The position numbers and the translations under genes were made by a program. Below the pieces are notes generated by a model. The model saw only the letters and a list, made by a program, of their open reading frames with translations. It did not search any database and was not told the origin of the DNA. A stretch of 53,253 nt of DNA from Cyclobacteriaceae bacterium (GTDB taxonomy: Bacteria > Bacteroidota > Bacteroidia > Cytophagales > Cyclobacteriaceae), in NCBI GenBank assembly GCA_024644875.1, contig JAHEGY010000020.1, forward strand, positions 1 through 53,253, in the 5' to 3' direction. Shown piece by piece: positions 1 through 8,570 of the stretch. How positions within the stretch are numbered: position 1 is the stretch's first letter; each line of letters begins with the position of its first letter.

Positions 1-2
1 GG

Positions 3-515
3 ATAAACCTTGATGAACCAAAATTCATGAATCATAGAATCATTAATGATGTGCACTATTTTCAGGTCGTTGACCGCAATGATGGCTGGCTGATCAAAAA
101 TAACAGGGTAACAATGATGCAACCGGAAAATGTGACAAATTATTTGGAATGGTATGAGAGGTTTTTTATGCGCAATATTAAGTTGTTGGCATTTGGTGGT
201 GAAAATGTCGAAGTAAAAGTCAATGGGGAAGATGCTTTTGATGTTTTTGTAAATTCTTCCTTCATTGCAGGATTTAGCCTTAACGAAAAAAATCTGCCGG
301 TGAAATATGTAACACCCGGAACCAGCCAGAGATTCAATATCATGAATGTCGATGAATGGGGTGAATATAAGGGTTATAAATACCCTCTTAAAGTTACTGG
401 TGAAAATATCAGGGCCCATTATCAAACGGATTATTGGGATGCAGGGACAATGGATGCCGAATCTTCTTTTAACGTCAGCTTTGATCCGTATAAAATTGCT
501 GAAAAATTCGAATAA
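3..515 (+). CDS. Unrecognised protein, C-terminal part (5' end probably outside window)
   Basis: I do not recognise this family. The frame is open from the first bases of the window, so the ATG at 27 may be internal to a longer gene; from that ATG the product is 162 residues. It is rich in aromatic residues (DVHYFQVVD, YLEWYERFF, HYQTDYWDAG), has no membrane segment or lipobox in the visible part, and reads like a soluble beta-rich domain. The stop is followed by about 60 bases of AT-only DNA before the radical SAM gene. No function is proposed. Confidence 0.6.
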   Translation: MNLDEPKFMNHRIINDVHYFQVVDRNDGWLIKNNRVTMMQPENVTNYLEWYERFFMRNIKLLAFGGENVEVKVNGEDAFDVFVNSSFIAGFSLNEKNLPVKYVTPGTSQRFNIMNVDEWGEYKGYKYPLKVTGENIRAHYQTDYWDAGTMDAESSFNVSFDPYKIAEKFE

Positions 516-538
516 AATATTTGTTATTAAGAACTAAA

Positions 539-577
539 ATATTTAGTATTACTAAATTAATTAGTAATATTAAATAT
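539..577. repeat. AT-only inverted repeat abutting the radical SAM start codon
   Basis: Left arm 539-555 (ATATTTAGTATTACTAA), 5-base spacer 556-560, right arm 561-577 (TTAGTAATATTAAATAT). The arms pair at 16 of 17 positions, and the repeat ends one base before the ATG at 579. As RNA the stem would be weak because it contains almost no G-C pairs, so an operator for a dimeric regulator is more likely than a terminator. It occupies the place where a ribosome binding site would lie, and no Shine-Dalgarno sequence is visible. Confidence 0.6.
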
Positions 578-578
578 T

Positions 579-1625
579 ATGTCTGTTTATATTAAAGGTC
601 GCGGTGCTCAGATAACCTTAGCAAATAAGTTTCAACACTTAAATTACCAGCCTGAAGTCTCTAGCGATAATAGAGAAGAAATTGAGCAACTTCTAACCAA
701 GATTTTTTATGAATCTCCCAGGAATATACTAAGCAAAAATGATAGTCCTGATATCCCTTTTACCTATTCAATTAACCCGTATCAGGGTTGCGAGCATGGA
801 TGTGTATATTGTTATGCCAGGAATTCACATGAATACTGGGGTTTCAATGCCTCTCTTGATTTTGAATCTAAGATAATTGCTAAACCCGATGCTCCCGGTC
901 TCCTGAGAAAGAAATTTCAAAGCAGGTCATGGACTCCACAAACTATTGTTATGTCGGGTAATACAGACTGTTATCAACCAGTAGAAAAAAAGCTGAAAAT
1001 AACCCGCAACCTGTTAAAAGTATTTCTTGAATTTGGAAATCCGGTGGGCATAATAACAAAAAATGTACTGGTGCTGAGAGACATGGATCTGCTAACAGAA
1101 TTAGCAAAAGAGAGATTGGTTCATGTTATCTTCAGTATAACAACTCTAAATGAAGAATTAAGGCAAAAATTAGAGCCCAGGTCATCGGCCGGTCATAAAA
1201 AAATGTTGGCTATAAACAAACTCAAAGATAAAGGCATTCCTGTCAGTGTGATGTTCAGCCCGGTTATACCGGGTTTAAATGATCATGAAATCCCGGCTAT
1301 GATAAGAGAATCATCTATTTCAGGAGCTGATGATATAAATATGACCATGATACGTTTAAACGGTGTGATTGGACTATTATTCAGGGACTGGCTGAAAAGA
1401 AATTTTCCTGATCGGGAGAATAAAATTATCAATCAGATCAAATCTCTTCACCATGGAAATTTAAATGAATCAAGGTTCGGCTACAGAATGACAGGCGAGG
1501 GTCATCTTGCCAGGTCAATTGTCCATTTATTTAAAACAGTAAGATCCCATTACTATAATAACACCCGTTCTCACGAATTGAACAGACAAGTATTTAGAAG
1601 GAATTCAATGCAAAGTCTCTTCTAA
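579..1625 (+). CDS. PA0069-family radical SAM protein (SplB-like)
   Basis: A radical S-adenosylmethionine enzyme of the PA0069/Rv2578c type, distantly related to spore photoproduct lyase. The [4Fe-4S] site is the CxxxCxxC motif at Cys71, Cys75 and Cys78, inside YQGCEHGCVYCYAR. Downstream segments typical of the family are visible (MSGNTDCYQPVE; SVMFSPVIPGLNDHE). At 348 residues it is full length. The substrate of the family is not established. It stands alone between an unrecognised gene and a histidine kinase, and its start is hemmed in by a large inverted repeat, suggesting its own regulation. The domain is clear; the reaction is not. Confidence 0.9.
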   Translation: MSVYIKGRGAQITLANKFQHLNYQPEVSSDNREEIEQLLTKIFYESPRNILSKNDSPDIPFTYSINPYQGCEHGCVYCYARNSHEYWGFNASLDFESKIIAKPDAPGLLRKKFQSRSWTPQTIVMSGNTDCYQPVEKKLKITRNLLKVFLEFGNPVGIITKNVLVLRDMDLLTELAKERLVHVIFSITTLNEELRQKLEPRSSAGHKKMLAINKLKDKGIPVSVMFSPVIPGLNDHEIPAMIRESSISGADDINMTMIRLNGVIGLLFRDWLKRNFPDRENKIINQIKSLHHGNLNESRFGYRMTGEGHLARSIVHLFKTVRSHYYNNTRSHELNRQVFRRNSMQSLF

Positions 1626-1712
1626 AATAATATTAATCCTAATATTGTACGGAATCTTTTGAATCAGTTTTTCGTATTAAGTAAGAAATGCTAACCGGTA
1701 ACCAACCATTTA

Positions 1713-3770
1713 ATGAGATTTCTTAAAGGAATTGCATTGTTTTTTTATCTTTCGTCATTTATATCTGTTCATTTATTCGCCGATCAGCATAACAGTAACT
1801 CATTTACAGTGGATACCATCCAAAATGAGTATGGATCACTGATAAACAACATGGAAATTTTCCTGGACGAGGATGCCAGTAAGTCACTTGATGAATTATT
1901 GGAACGCAGGCGGGTGAAATTCAGACAAATGGATGAGGAAGTTATCCTGGATAAAAAACATGTATACTGGGTGCACTTTTATCTCCAAAACAAAACAAAC
2001 GCGGATCTAAATCTTACCTTATATTTAGGAGATATTGACTTTTTTGATTTTTACCATGTTGTGAGTCAGGATTCTTTAGAAGTAGTGAGGGGTGGGGGAT
2101 TAATGCCTGCCTGGAAGATGACTTACCCGGGCGCTTTCAGGTATGCAGTACCGGTGAGGTTGGAAAAAGATTCAATACATCAATTTTATGCCAGGCTGGA
2201 GAATGGTGAATTTGGGAAACCTTATCCAGTTTTCAAGCTGTATGGCCAAGACCGGTTTGAGGAATTGACCAACCTGGACTGGCGTAATTTCTGGCAGGGC
2301 ATATTCCATGGCGTATTGTGGGTAATGATCATCTATAACATATTCTTCAGTTTCATAGGCAGAGACAAAACATATTTTTACTACGCCCTGTATATGATCG
2401 CTATTTCACTCTATTTTCTTAACATATTCGGGTTCTTAAATAAATATGTATTCTATAATCATCCAGAGTATGGTACCTATGTCTGGCTTATAATGCAATC
2501 CGCTGCTGTATTTTATATCATATTTGTCAGGAAGTTTCTTAATCTAAAAGAGGTCCATCCTTTATGGGACAGGATCAGTAAATATCTGCTATATGCAGTA
2601 ATCGGCTTTGTGTTGTTTAAAGCAGGATATTATCTGATCTTTAAGGATTACGGGATTTTAAGTTATCTGTCGCAAATTGTATTGTTCCTGGGAGCATTAT
2701 TTACGGTCGGATTAATTATATCTCTCATCCAGACGAAAAGTCAGCTGGCCAGATATTTTACCATAGGATCTCTTTCGCTGGGAATCGGGTTGCTTTTCAG
2801 CTCTATTCTTGCCTTTACAGGAGAAGCTTATTCAAAAGACTTCTTTTATTCTATTCAGATCGGTATAGTTTTTGAAATCTTCTTCTTTTCTATTGGTTTG
2901 TCTTACAAAATGAGTGAATCAGAAAGAGAAAAGCGGATAGCTCAAAATGAATTGATCGAACAACTTAAGCAAAATGAAAAACTGCAATTGTCTTATCAAA
3001 AGGAGTTGGAACAGCAAGTTAAAGAACGTACCAGTGAATTAGAAGATCAAAAGCTAATGCTTGAAAAGCAGAAAAATAAGTTAGAGGAAATCAATCAGGA
3101 AAAAAGTCATATTATAGGGATGGTAGCCCACGATCTGCGCAATCCTCTGACCAGTGCTTTATCTATAGCGCATCTGTTACATGATGATGCTGAAGAAAAG
3201 GATCAAGAGCAGGCTGAATATGCTCAGGTCGTAGTTAATTCACTGGAACGGATGAATTTAATGATTGAAAAAATTCTGGATATCAGGGCTATCGATGCCC
3301 AGAAACTGAATTTAGATCCTGAGAAATTTGATATGGCCAGTGAAACTGAAGGTATAATAAACTTATTCAATGATAAGGCAAAAGATAAGTCTATCATAAT
3401 TCATAAAGAACTGAATCCTGTCACTGTCACTCTGGATAAAAACTATTTCTTCCAGATCGTCGAAAACCTGGTTTCCAATGCCATTAAGTTTTCACCGATC
3501 GGGAAGAATGTATTTGTAAAAACCTATGGCTTAAACGGAAAAGCTTGTATTGAAATTGAGGATGAGGGGCCTGGTTTTAATTCGCATGATAAAAAGAATT
3601 TATATAGAAAATTTCAACAATTAAGTGCCAAGCCCACTGGTGGTGAGAGTACAACAGGATTAGGACTCTCCATTGTTAAGAAGTTTGTTGACGCGATGGA
3701 GGGTGATTTAAAATTGAAAAGTGAAGAAAGAAAAGGAGCATGTTTCACCATTGAATTTGAAAAGACATGA
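1713..3770 (+). CDS. 7TMR-DISM sensor histidine kinase
   Basis: Membrane sensor kinase of 685 residues. A signal peptide (about residues 1-23) leads into an extracytoplasmic 7TMR-DISMED2-like beta domain (about 45-175), seven membrane segments (about 190-400) and a long coiled coil (about 400-460). HisKA follows with the phospho-acceptor in VAHDLRNP (His473), then a HATPase_c domain with N box ENLVSNAIKF, G1 DEGPGF and G2 TTGLGLSIV. DISM domains are thought to bind small ligands, often carbohydrates. There is no receiver or DNA-binding domain and no response regulator nearby, so the partner is unknown. Its stop overlaps the start of the next gene (ATGA), so the two are probably translated together. 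Confidence 0.93.
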   Translation: MRFLKGIALFFYLSSFISVHLFADQHNSNSFTVDTIQNEYGSLINNMEIFLDEDASKSLDELLERRRVKFRQMDEEVILDKKHVYWVHFYLQNKTNADLNLTLYLGDIDFFDFYHVVSQDSLEVVRGGGLMPAWKMTYPGAFRYAVPVRLEKDSIHQFYARLENGEFGKPYPVFKLYGQDRFEELTNLDWRNFWQGIFHGVLWVMIIYNIFFSFIGRDKTYFYYALYMIAISLYFLNIFGFLNKYVFYNHPEYGTYVWLIMQSAAVFYIIFVRKFLNLKEVHPLWDRISKYLLYAVIGFVLFKAGYYLIFKDYGILSYLSQIVLFLGALFTVGLIISLIQTKSQLARYFTIGSLSLGIGLLFSSILAFTGEAYSKDFFYSIQIGIVFEIFFFSIGLSYKMSESEREKRIAQNELIEQLKQNEKLQLSYQKELEQQVKERTSELEDQKLMLEKQKNKLEEINQEKSHIIGMVAHDLRNPLTSALSIAHLLHDDAEEKDQEQAEYAQVVVNSLERMNLMIEKILDIRAIDAQKLNLDPEKFDMASETEGIINLFNDKAKDKSIIIHKELNPVTVTLDKNYFFQIVENLVSNAIKFSPIGKNVFVKTYGLNGKACIEIEDEGPGFNSHDKKNLYRKFQQLSAKPTGGESTTGLGLSIVKKFVDAMEGDLKLKSEERKGACFTIEFEKT

Positions 3771-4078
3771 ATAGATCATCTGATTTAAATTACGACCAGT
3801 TTTTATTATCACTAAATAATGATCATCCTCCCGAATTATCAGTATATCTGGAGTCATTATGGTATGATAAAAAGGGGGACTGGGATAAAGCGCATCAGAT
3901 AGCTCAGGATATACCTGACAAATGGGGGAGCTGGATCCATGCCTATCTCCATCGCGTAGAGGGGGATGAATGGAATTCAAATTACTGGTATTCTCGGGCT
4001 GGTAAAATAATGCCCTCGATAAGTCTTTCTGATGAATGGGAGACCCTTGTTAAATATTTCCTTGAGCAAAAAGGTTAA
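3767..4078 (+). CDS. Small conserved-looking protein coupled to histidine kinase
   Basis: A 103-residue soluble protein rich in Trp, Tyr and Asp (GDWDKAHQIAQDIPDKWGSWIHAYLHRVEGD, split here by sense: helix, loop, helix). The pattern suggests paired helices like a short TPR unit, with no signal peptide or membrane segment. It overlaps the kinase stop by four bases, so it is in the same transcript and may be an accessory of the kinase. I have seen similar short helical proteins in Bacteroidota genomes but cannot name a family. The coding call rests on the overlap and amino-acid composition. Confidence 0.7.
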   Translation: MNRSSDLNYDQFLLSLNNDHPPELSVYLESLWYDKKGDWDKAHQIAQDIPDKWGSWIHAYLHRVEGDEWNSNYWYSRAGKIMPSISLSDEWETLVKYFLEQKG

Positions 4079-4169
4079 AAGATTGATAATAAATAAATAA
4101 GGTCATTTATTGGCACATATTTCACTTTGGAATATCTTTGAGGCAATTATCACTATAATAGATAAAACT

Positions 4170-4640
4170 ATGAACATTAAGTTATCCCATTTGTACGTTG
4201 TCCTTTTCATCTTCAGCATAGTCGTAATTAATGGCTGTAAGAGTAAGAAAAAGGTAACAGCTAGTACTGAACCAGCTCCTGTTGAGGAGGTAAAAGAAGT
4301 TCCGCCACCAGTTGTGGAAGAAAAACCAGTAGAAAAGGAACCAGCTGAGCTGACGCTTGAGGCCCAACTTGAAAAGAATTTTCAGGCTATAGCGGATGCC
4401 AATTCTGTTGACTATGCCAACAGAAACATCAATGAGACATTAAAGTTTTTTGCATCAAAAGATGCTCCTGTATTCATTGTATTCTATCGAGAGAACGGCG
4501 TAAAAGATTATGATAAGCCCACAACAATCGATAAACATTTGAACTATCTGAAGGATCAGAAGAAGAATCCCTATAAAATCGATAAACTCATCTTCAACGA
4601 TCAGGGGAAAATAGAAGAAATCGAATTAACATCACGATAA
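4170..4640 (+). CDS. Proline/glutamate-rich lipoprotein
   Basis: The frame is open from a TTG at 4110, but the ATG at 4170 is preferred because it puts a normal lipoprotein signal at the N terminus: MNIKLSHLY, hydrophobic core, lipobox VINGC. The mature part opens with KSKKK, then a Pro/Glu/Val-rich tether (PAPVEEVKEVPPPVVEE), then a roughly 90-residue domain containing DAPVFIVFYRENG and ending FNDQGKIEEIELTSR, which could be a small alpha+beta fold. Ten bases separate it from the next gene, so it starts a run of four exported products. Function unknown. Confidence 0.75.
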   Translation: MNIKLSHLYVVLFIFSIVVINGCKSKKKVTASTEPAPVEEVKEVPPPVVEEKPVEKEPAELTLEAQLEKNFQAIADANSVDYANRNINETLKFFASKDAPVFIVFYRENGVKDYDKPTTIDKHLNYLKDQKKNPYKIDKLIFNDQGKIEEIELTSR

Positions 4641-4645
4641 AGGAG
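4641..4645 (+). promoter_or_regulatory. Strong Shine-Dalgarno AGGAG
   Basis: AGGAG follows the TAA of the lipoprotein gene directly and sits five bases before the ATG at 4651. Bacteroidota genes usually lack a recognisable Shine-Dalgarno sequence, and most starts in this window do, so this one stands out and fixes the start of the next gene. Confidence 0.6.
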
Positions 4646-4650
4646 ACATT

Positions 4651-5229
4651 ATGAAAAATCTATTAAAATATATAATCCCGGTATGTATAATTTTTTCATT
4701 TAGTGGCTATGTTAATGCTCAGGATGAAATAAGCCCGGAAAGGAAAAAGGCCATAGACTCACTTGCACTTGAAAAGGTAAGGGATCTTAGCAAATACATA
4801 AGCATTATCGGTGATAAAGCTACTGACCAGGCCGAAGCAAGCCGGGTTATGGATAGGGCCGGGGAATTGTTTGTGGAGGAGGCGGAAATTGGTGTTTCTT
4901 CTCTCAATAGAGAACAGGTGAATTACTATAAGGTACGACAGTATCTTATGAGGTTAAATCAGCTGAATTATGATAAGGTAATGATCAAGTGGTATAATAT
5001 TCATTATATCAGTGATCTCGAACGCCAGCCTGATGGTAAGTATGTGGGGGTTATTACTGTTTATCAAAGGTTTGAAGGAATTTCTGATGACGGTCTAACC
5101 TACAAGGATACAACCAAGAAGGACATAACGATATATGTTGAAAAGAAGAAGACCCAGATCAGGGGTAGAATAATTGAATTCTGGGATGTATTACTTGGGG
5201 ATATAAGGGTCACTGAAACGACTTCATGA
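4651..5229 (+). CDS. Secreted protein with domain resembling N terminus of the LRR protein
   Basis: 192 residues with a cleavable signal peptide (MKNLLKYIIP...VNAQDE, cut probably after Ala). The mature protein begins with a helix, followed by a beta-rich stretch containing YVGVITVYQRF and GLTYKDTTKKDITIYV. The order of hydrophobic and charged positions resembles residues about 30-180 of the leucine-rich-repeat protein two genes downstream (shared patterns include a helix near VxxLxxY, a VxxYL segment, and xDTxxxxITxYxEV). This is my reading by eye, not an alignment. It may be an NTF2-like fold. The stop overlaps the next start (ATGA at 5226). No function assigned. Confidence 0.75.
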   Translation: MKNLLKYIIPVCIIFSFSGYVNAQDEISPERKKAIDSLALEKVRDLSKYISIIGDKATDQAEASRVMDRAGELFVEEAEIGVSSLNREQVNYYKVRQYLMRLNQLNYDKVMIKWYNIHYISDLERQPDGKYVGVITVYQRFEGISDDGLTYKDTTKKDITIYVEKKKTQIRGRIIEFWDVLLGDIRVTETTS

Positions 5230-6050
5230 AATTAATTTCAGTTGTTCTTTTACTGCTCACCAGCTATATATCATCTTACGCTCAACTCATGAGTGACATG
5301 GATGACGAAAGCCGGTTATATGCTGAAACAAAACAGGTAAACCAGTTTATAAGAAGATTTAATGGTGAGGAAAACAAAAAGGGTGACCGGCTGTATTCTG
5401 ACGACAGGCAGTATCGTAGTTTCTCATTGAGGAAAACCTATCTGAAGATGCTGTTTGATCTTGAGAATCCCAGTCTGAATGAGGATCAAGCCCAGGAATT
5501 TGTAGAATCGGTAAATGACAGGTCAGCACCATTCTATCTGGATTTTCATCATAATGGATGGTTTGCTCAGGTAGATGCTGATTTTTACTATAAAGGCGAG
5601 TTACAACAGGTAATTTTATTCCTTAACCTTGAGCAGGAAAGACTGGGTTATAAATGGGTAATTTCGAGTGTTTATTTTAAATTATTTGAAGATTACTTCA
5701 TAAATGATACTTCTTACATCAAGAAATTCCTTCATCCTATGAGTCATGAATTGGATTTTATGAATATGCGGAAGATATTCAGTAATTCGGACAGCGTTCA
5801 ACAATATATGAAGAAGGAGTTTAAACCTGATTATTTAACAATGTTTCTTTACGAGATCAAAAAGGGAAATCTTCTGTTTGTCAGTGTCAAAAATCTGAAA
5901 TTCCATTTTTTCCAGATCCCGGAATGGTATTTTGAAGTATCATATTTCAATAGAAAGGGAAATAATACAGGATGGTTGATTTCAAACATTGTAAAATATA
6001 AACCGGAGGATGAAAAGGTTCTCAAAGACTTTATTTTGTATGAAAATTAA
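5226..6050 (+). CDS. Secreted protein of unknown function
   Basis: 274 residues with a signal peptide (MKLISVVLLLLTSYISSYAQ). The first half of the mature protein has FIRRFNGEE, GWFAQVDADFYYKGELQQVILFL and YKWVISSVYF, an arrangement that could be an NTF2-like or lumenal binding domain; the second half continues with helical and strand segments to KVLKDFILYEN. It overlaps the previous gene by four bases and the next by eleven, so the three are almost certainly co-translated. I do not recognise the family. The operon context suggests it works outside the inner membrane with its neighbours. Confidence 0.75.
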   Translation: MKLISVVLLLLTSYISSYAQLMSDMDDESRLYAETKQVNQFIRRFNGEENKKGDRLYSDDRQYRSFSLRKTYLKMLFDLENPSLNEDQAQEFVESVNDRSAPFYLDFHHNGWFAQVDADFYYKGELQQVILFLNLEQERLGYKWVISSVYFKLFEDYFINDTSYIKKFLHPMSHELDFMNMRKIFSNSDSVQQYMKKEFKPDYLTMFLYEIKKGNLLFVSVKNLKFHFFQIPEWYFEVSYFNRKGNNTGWLISNIVKYKPEDEKVLKDFILYEN

Positions 6051-8490
6051 AACCGGCTTATCAAAATTAATATTCCTGATGCTTATAGCCTCATCTATGA
6101 GTAATAACCTGTATGCCTACAGGAAGATGCAGGATGATTCAACTGCAGTTCAGGTTGAAAGGGTTAAGGAATTGGTTACATACCTTGAATTCGCCCTGAA
6201 TACCATTGGGGATGCTTATACACCCCGAAGAGAAAAAGATATTATAATTACTACTAGTTACAGTAAGTTTTTCAGGGATGAGGATGTACAGGTAGAAGAT
6301 GATCTTGATCTGGAGCGCTCCACCGTTACCAATAAGGATGTGCAGGCCTACTTAAAGGATGTCGAATTCTTCTTTAAAAATGTGAGCTTTACCTTGGATA
6401 TTGAGGATGTTCAACCTATGATCAACGATAGCAGTCAACTGTTTTATCTTGTAAAAATGAACCGAAATCTTAATGGGATCACTGTACTGGGTGATACCAT
6501 TAATCAAACTATAACACGGTATATTGAGGTTAACTATTATGAAAATACGGATGATCTGAAAATTGTAAGTTTTTACACGACAAAACTAAGTGAGAAAGAG
6601 GATCTGATGAACTGGTGGGAGGAATTGTCGTTTGAATGGAAATATATCTTTCAGCAAAAATTCAATTACTACGATAGTGTGGGCTATGAAGAGTTGAAAG
6701 TACTTATAGAGATCGATTCACTGGATCTGTCCTCAAACCGGTATATTTATGATTTTGAACCACTTTTCAAACTCAATCAACTGAGATATCTAAACTTATC
6801 GAATACTTCTATTGAGGATTTAACGCCGCTGAGAGTTCATAATAAAATTACACACCTTGATATTTCTGATACTGAAATAGATACAATTGAACATATAAGA
6901 TATGCTTCTGAAATAAGGTATTTGAATTTATCCGATCTGCAGATAAAGGATATCAGTATTCTTGAGAACTATTCGAAGTTAGAGCATCTGGTAATGAATA
7001 ACTGTGAGATTGATTCAATTTTCTTTGAAGAGGACTTTCAGAATTTAAGCAAACTGGAACTTTCCCACTTCAGATCTGATTCCTATGATTGGATCTCCAG
7101 ATTTCCTCAATTACATTATCTGGATGCTTCTTACAGTAATATTACAAATATGGAAGCCCTCTCAAATAATGGATCTCTTAAGAATCTGATACTTGAGGGG
7201 ACTGAAATTACGGATATCAACCCAATCAGGAGTCTGCCTGTTCTGGAAGAATTGAACCTGGAGTCAACCAATATTCAAACATTGGCTGATTTATCTGGAA
7301 CCAAGTCCCTTAGAAAGATTTATTGTGATAATAGCAGTATAACAAACCAGGATGCTAATGATTTTATGAATTTAAATCCCAACACACTGGTAATATTTGA
7401 GTCAGAAGAGTTACAGGCCTGGTGGAATAATTTAGACATTGCCCTGCAAAGTCTTTTCTCAAAAAGATTTTCGCTGAGTATGCAGCCATCGATTGTAGAA
7501 CTTGCTGAGATCACAAAGGAGGATTCCCTATACCTTGACGGGCTTAAAACATCGGATAAATTACCGGATTTATGGCCTTTCAGAAACCTGGTATTTCTTG
7601 ACATGCATGATACCTATATTTCTGATATTAGCTCAATTACTCAAACGCCTAATTTAGCCTATATCGACGCCGCTACATCAAACATATCCAATATTGATTC
7701 CCTTAAAGAACTTAAACAATTAGATTATCTGGATTTAAGGGGAACAAGAGTATCCTCTATCGAAAGTTTATCCGGTTTAAGAGGGTTAAGGTATCTGGAT
7801 GTGGATGATGCACAGGTTGAAACAACTGATATCCTAAAATTTATCGACAGTAATCCTGAATGTCTGGTAATATACAGGTCAGTTTACCTGGTGAACTGGT
7901 GGGAGGGACTTTCTAATGAATGGAAGGAGATCATGACTGAAAATGCGGGAATAGAGCAGTATCAAATTGACAATCGGAACCTGCACATTATCAGTTATCT
8001 GGAAAATATTAAAATAGACAGTATCGATATCAATGATCTTGAGCCTCTGGATGAGTTGTACTATTTGAAAGGTTTGGAAATAAACCGGATAAATATAACT
8101 GATATATCAAAAATACAGGCTCATAAAGGATTGACGCTTTTAAAGGTGACAGCATCTCCGGTGTCAGATTTTAGTTCGATAACTTCCCTGAAGCAGTTAA
8201 AGCATCTGGACATATCAAATACAGGAATAACCGATCTTGACTTTCTAAGTGAATTAAAGGCGCTGGAAGTGTTAAAAATATCAGGAACCAAGATTAAAAA
8301 GCTGAATCCATTATCATCCTTAAATCATTTGAAAGAACTCGATATATCAAATACTGGAATAAAATCATTAAAGCCAATCAGATCTCTTATGGCTCTTGAA
8401 ATGATAACCTGTTTTAATACTTCCCTCAAATCTAAAACAATTGATGGATTCAAAGCGGATCATCCCGATTGCCAGGTACTGTATTATTAG
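6040..8490 (+). CDS. Secreted leucine-rich-repeat protein with three capped LRR units
   Basis: 816 residues from the ATG at 6040; an ATG at 6010 is in frame but would bury the signal peptide (MKIKTGLSKLIFLMLIASS). After an N-terminal domain (about 30-185) come SDS22/internalin-like repeats with consensus LxxLxxLxLSNTxIxDLxPL. They fall into three units, near residues 190-460, 460-618 and 618-816. Each unit opens with a Trp-Trp segment (NWWEELSFEWK, AWWNNLDIALQ, NWWEGLSNEWK) and closes with a short cap (NPNTLVIF, NPECLVIY, HPDCQVLYY). LRR surfaces usually bind proteins or glycans. It is the last gene of the exported-protein run; no anchor or T9SS tail is visible. Confidence 0.88.
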   Translation: MKIKTGLSKLIFLMLIASSMSNNLYAYRKMQDDSTAVQVERVKELVTYLEFALNTIGDAYTPRREKDIIITTSYSKFFRDEDVQVEDDLDLERSTVTNKDVQAYLKDVEFFFKNVSFTLDIEDVQPMINDSSQLFYLVKMNRNLNGITVLGDTINQTITRYIEVNYYENTDDLKIVSFYTTKLSEKEDLMNWWEELSFEWKYIFQQKFNYYDSVGYEELKVLIEIDSLDLSSNRYIYDFEPLFKLNQLRYLNLSNTSIEDLTPLRVHNKITHLDISDTEIDTIEHIRYASEIRYLNLSDLQIKDISILENYSKLEHLVMNNCEIDSIFFEEDFQNLSKLELSHFRSDSYDWISRFPQLHYLDASYSNITNMEALSNNGSLKNLILEGTEITDINPIRSLPVLEELNLESTNIQTLADLSGTKSLRKIYCDNSSITNQDANDFMNLNPNTLVIFESEELQAWWNNLDIALQSLFSKRFSLSMQPSIVELAEITKEDSLYLDGLKTSDKLPDLWPFRNLVFLDMHDTYISDISSITQTPNLAYIDAATSNISNIDSLKELKQLDYLDLRGTRVSSIESLSGLRGLRYLDVDDAQVETTDILKFIDSNPECLVIYRSVYLVNWWEGLSNEWKEIMTENAGIEQYQIDNRNLHIISYLENIKIDSIDINDLEPLDELYYLKGLEINRINITDISKIQAHKGLTLLKVTASPVSDFSSITSLKQLKHLDISNTGITDLDFLSELKALEVLKISGTKIKKLNPLSSLNHLKELDISNTGIKSLKPIRSLMALEMITCFNTSLKSKTIDGFKADHPDCQVLYY

Positions 8491-8570
8491 GTTTATCTGA
8501 TAATGATCTGATCAAATCGTACATTAAACAATACTTCGATTTTTCAGTTAATTTAATAATACTTTAAAAA

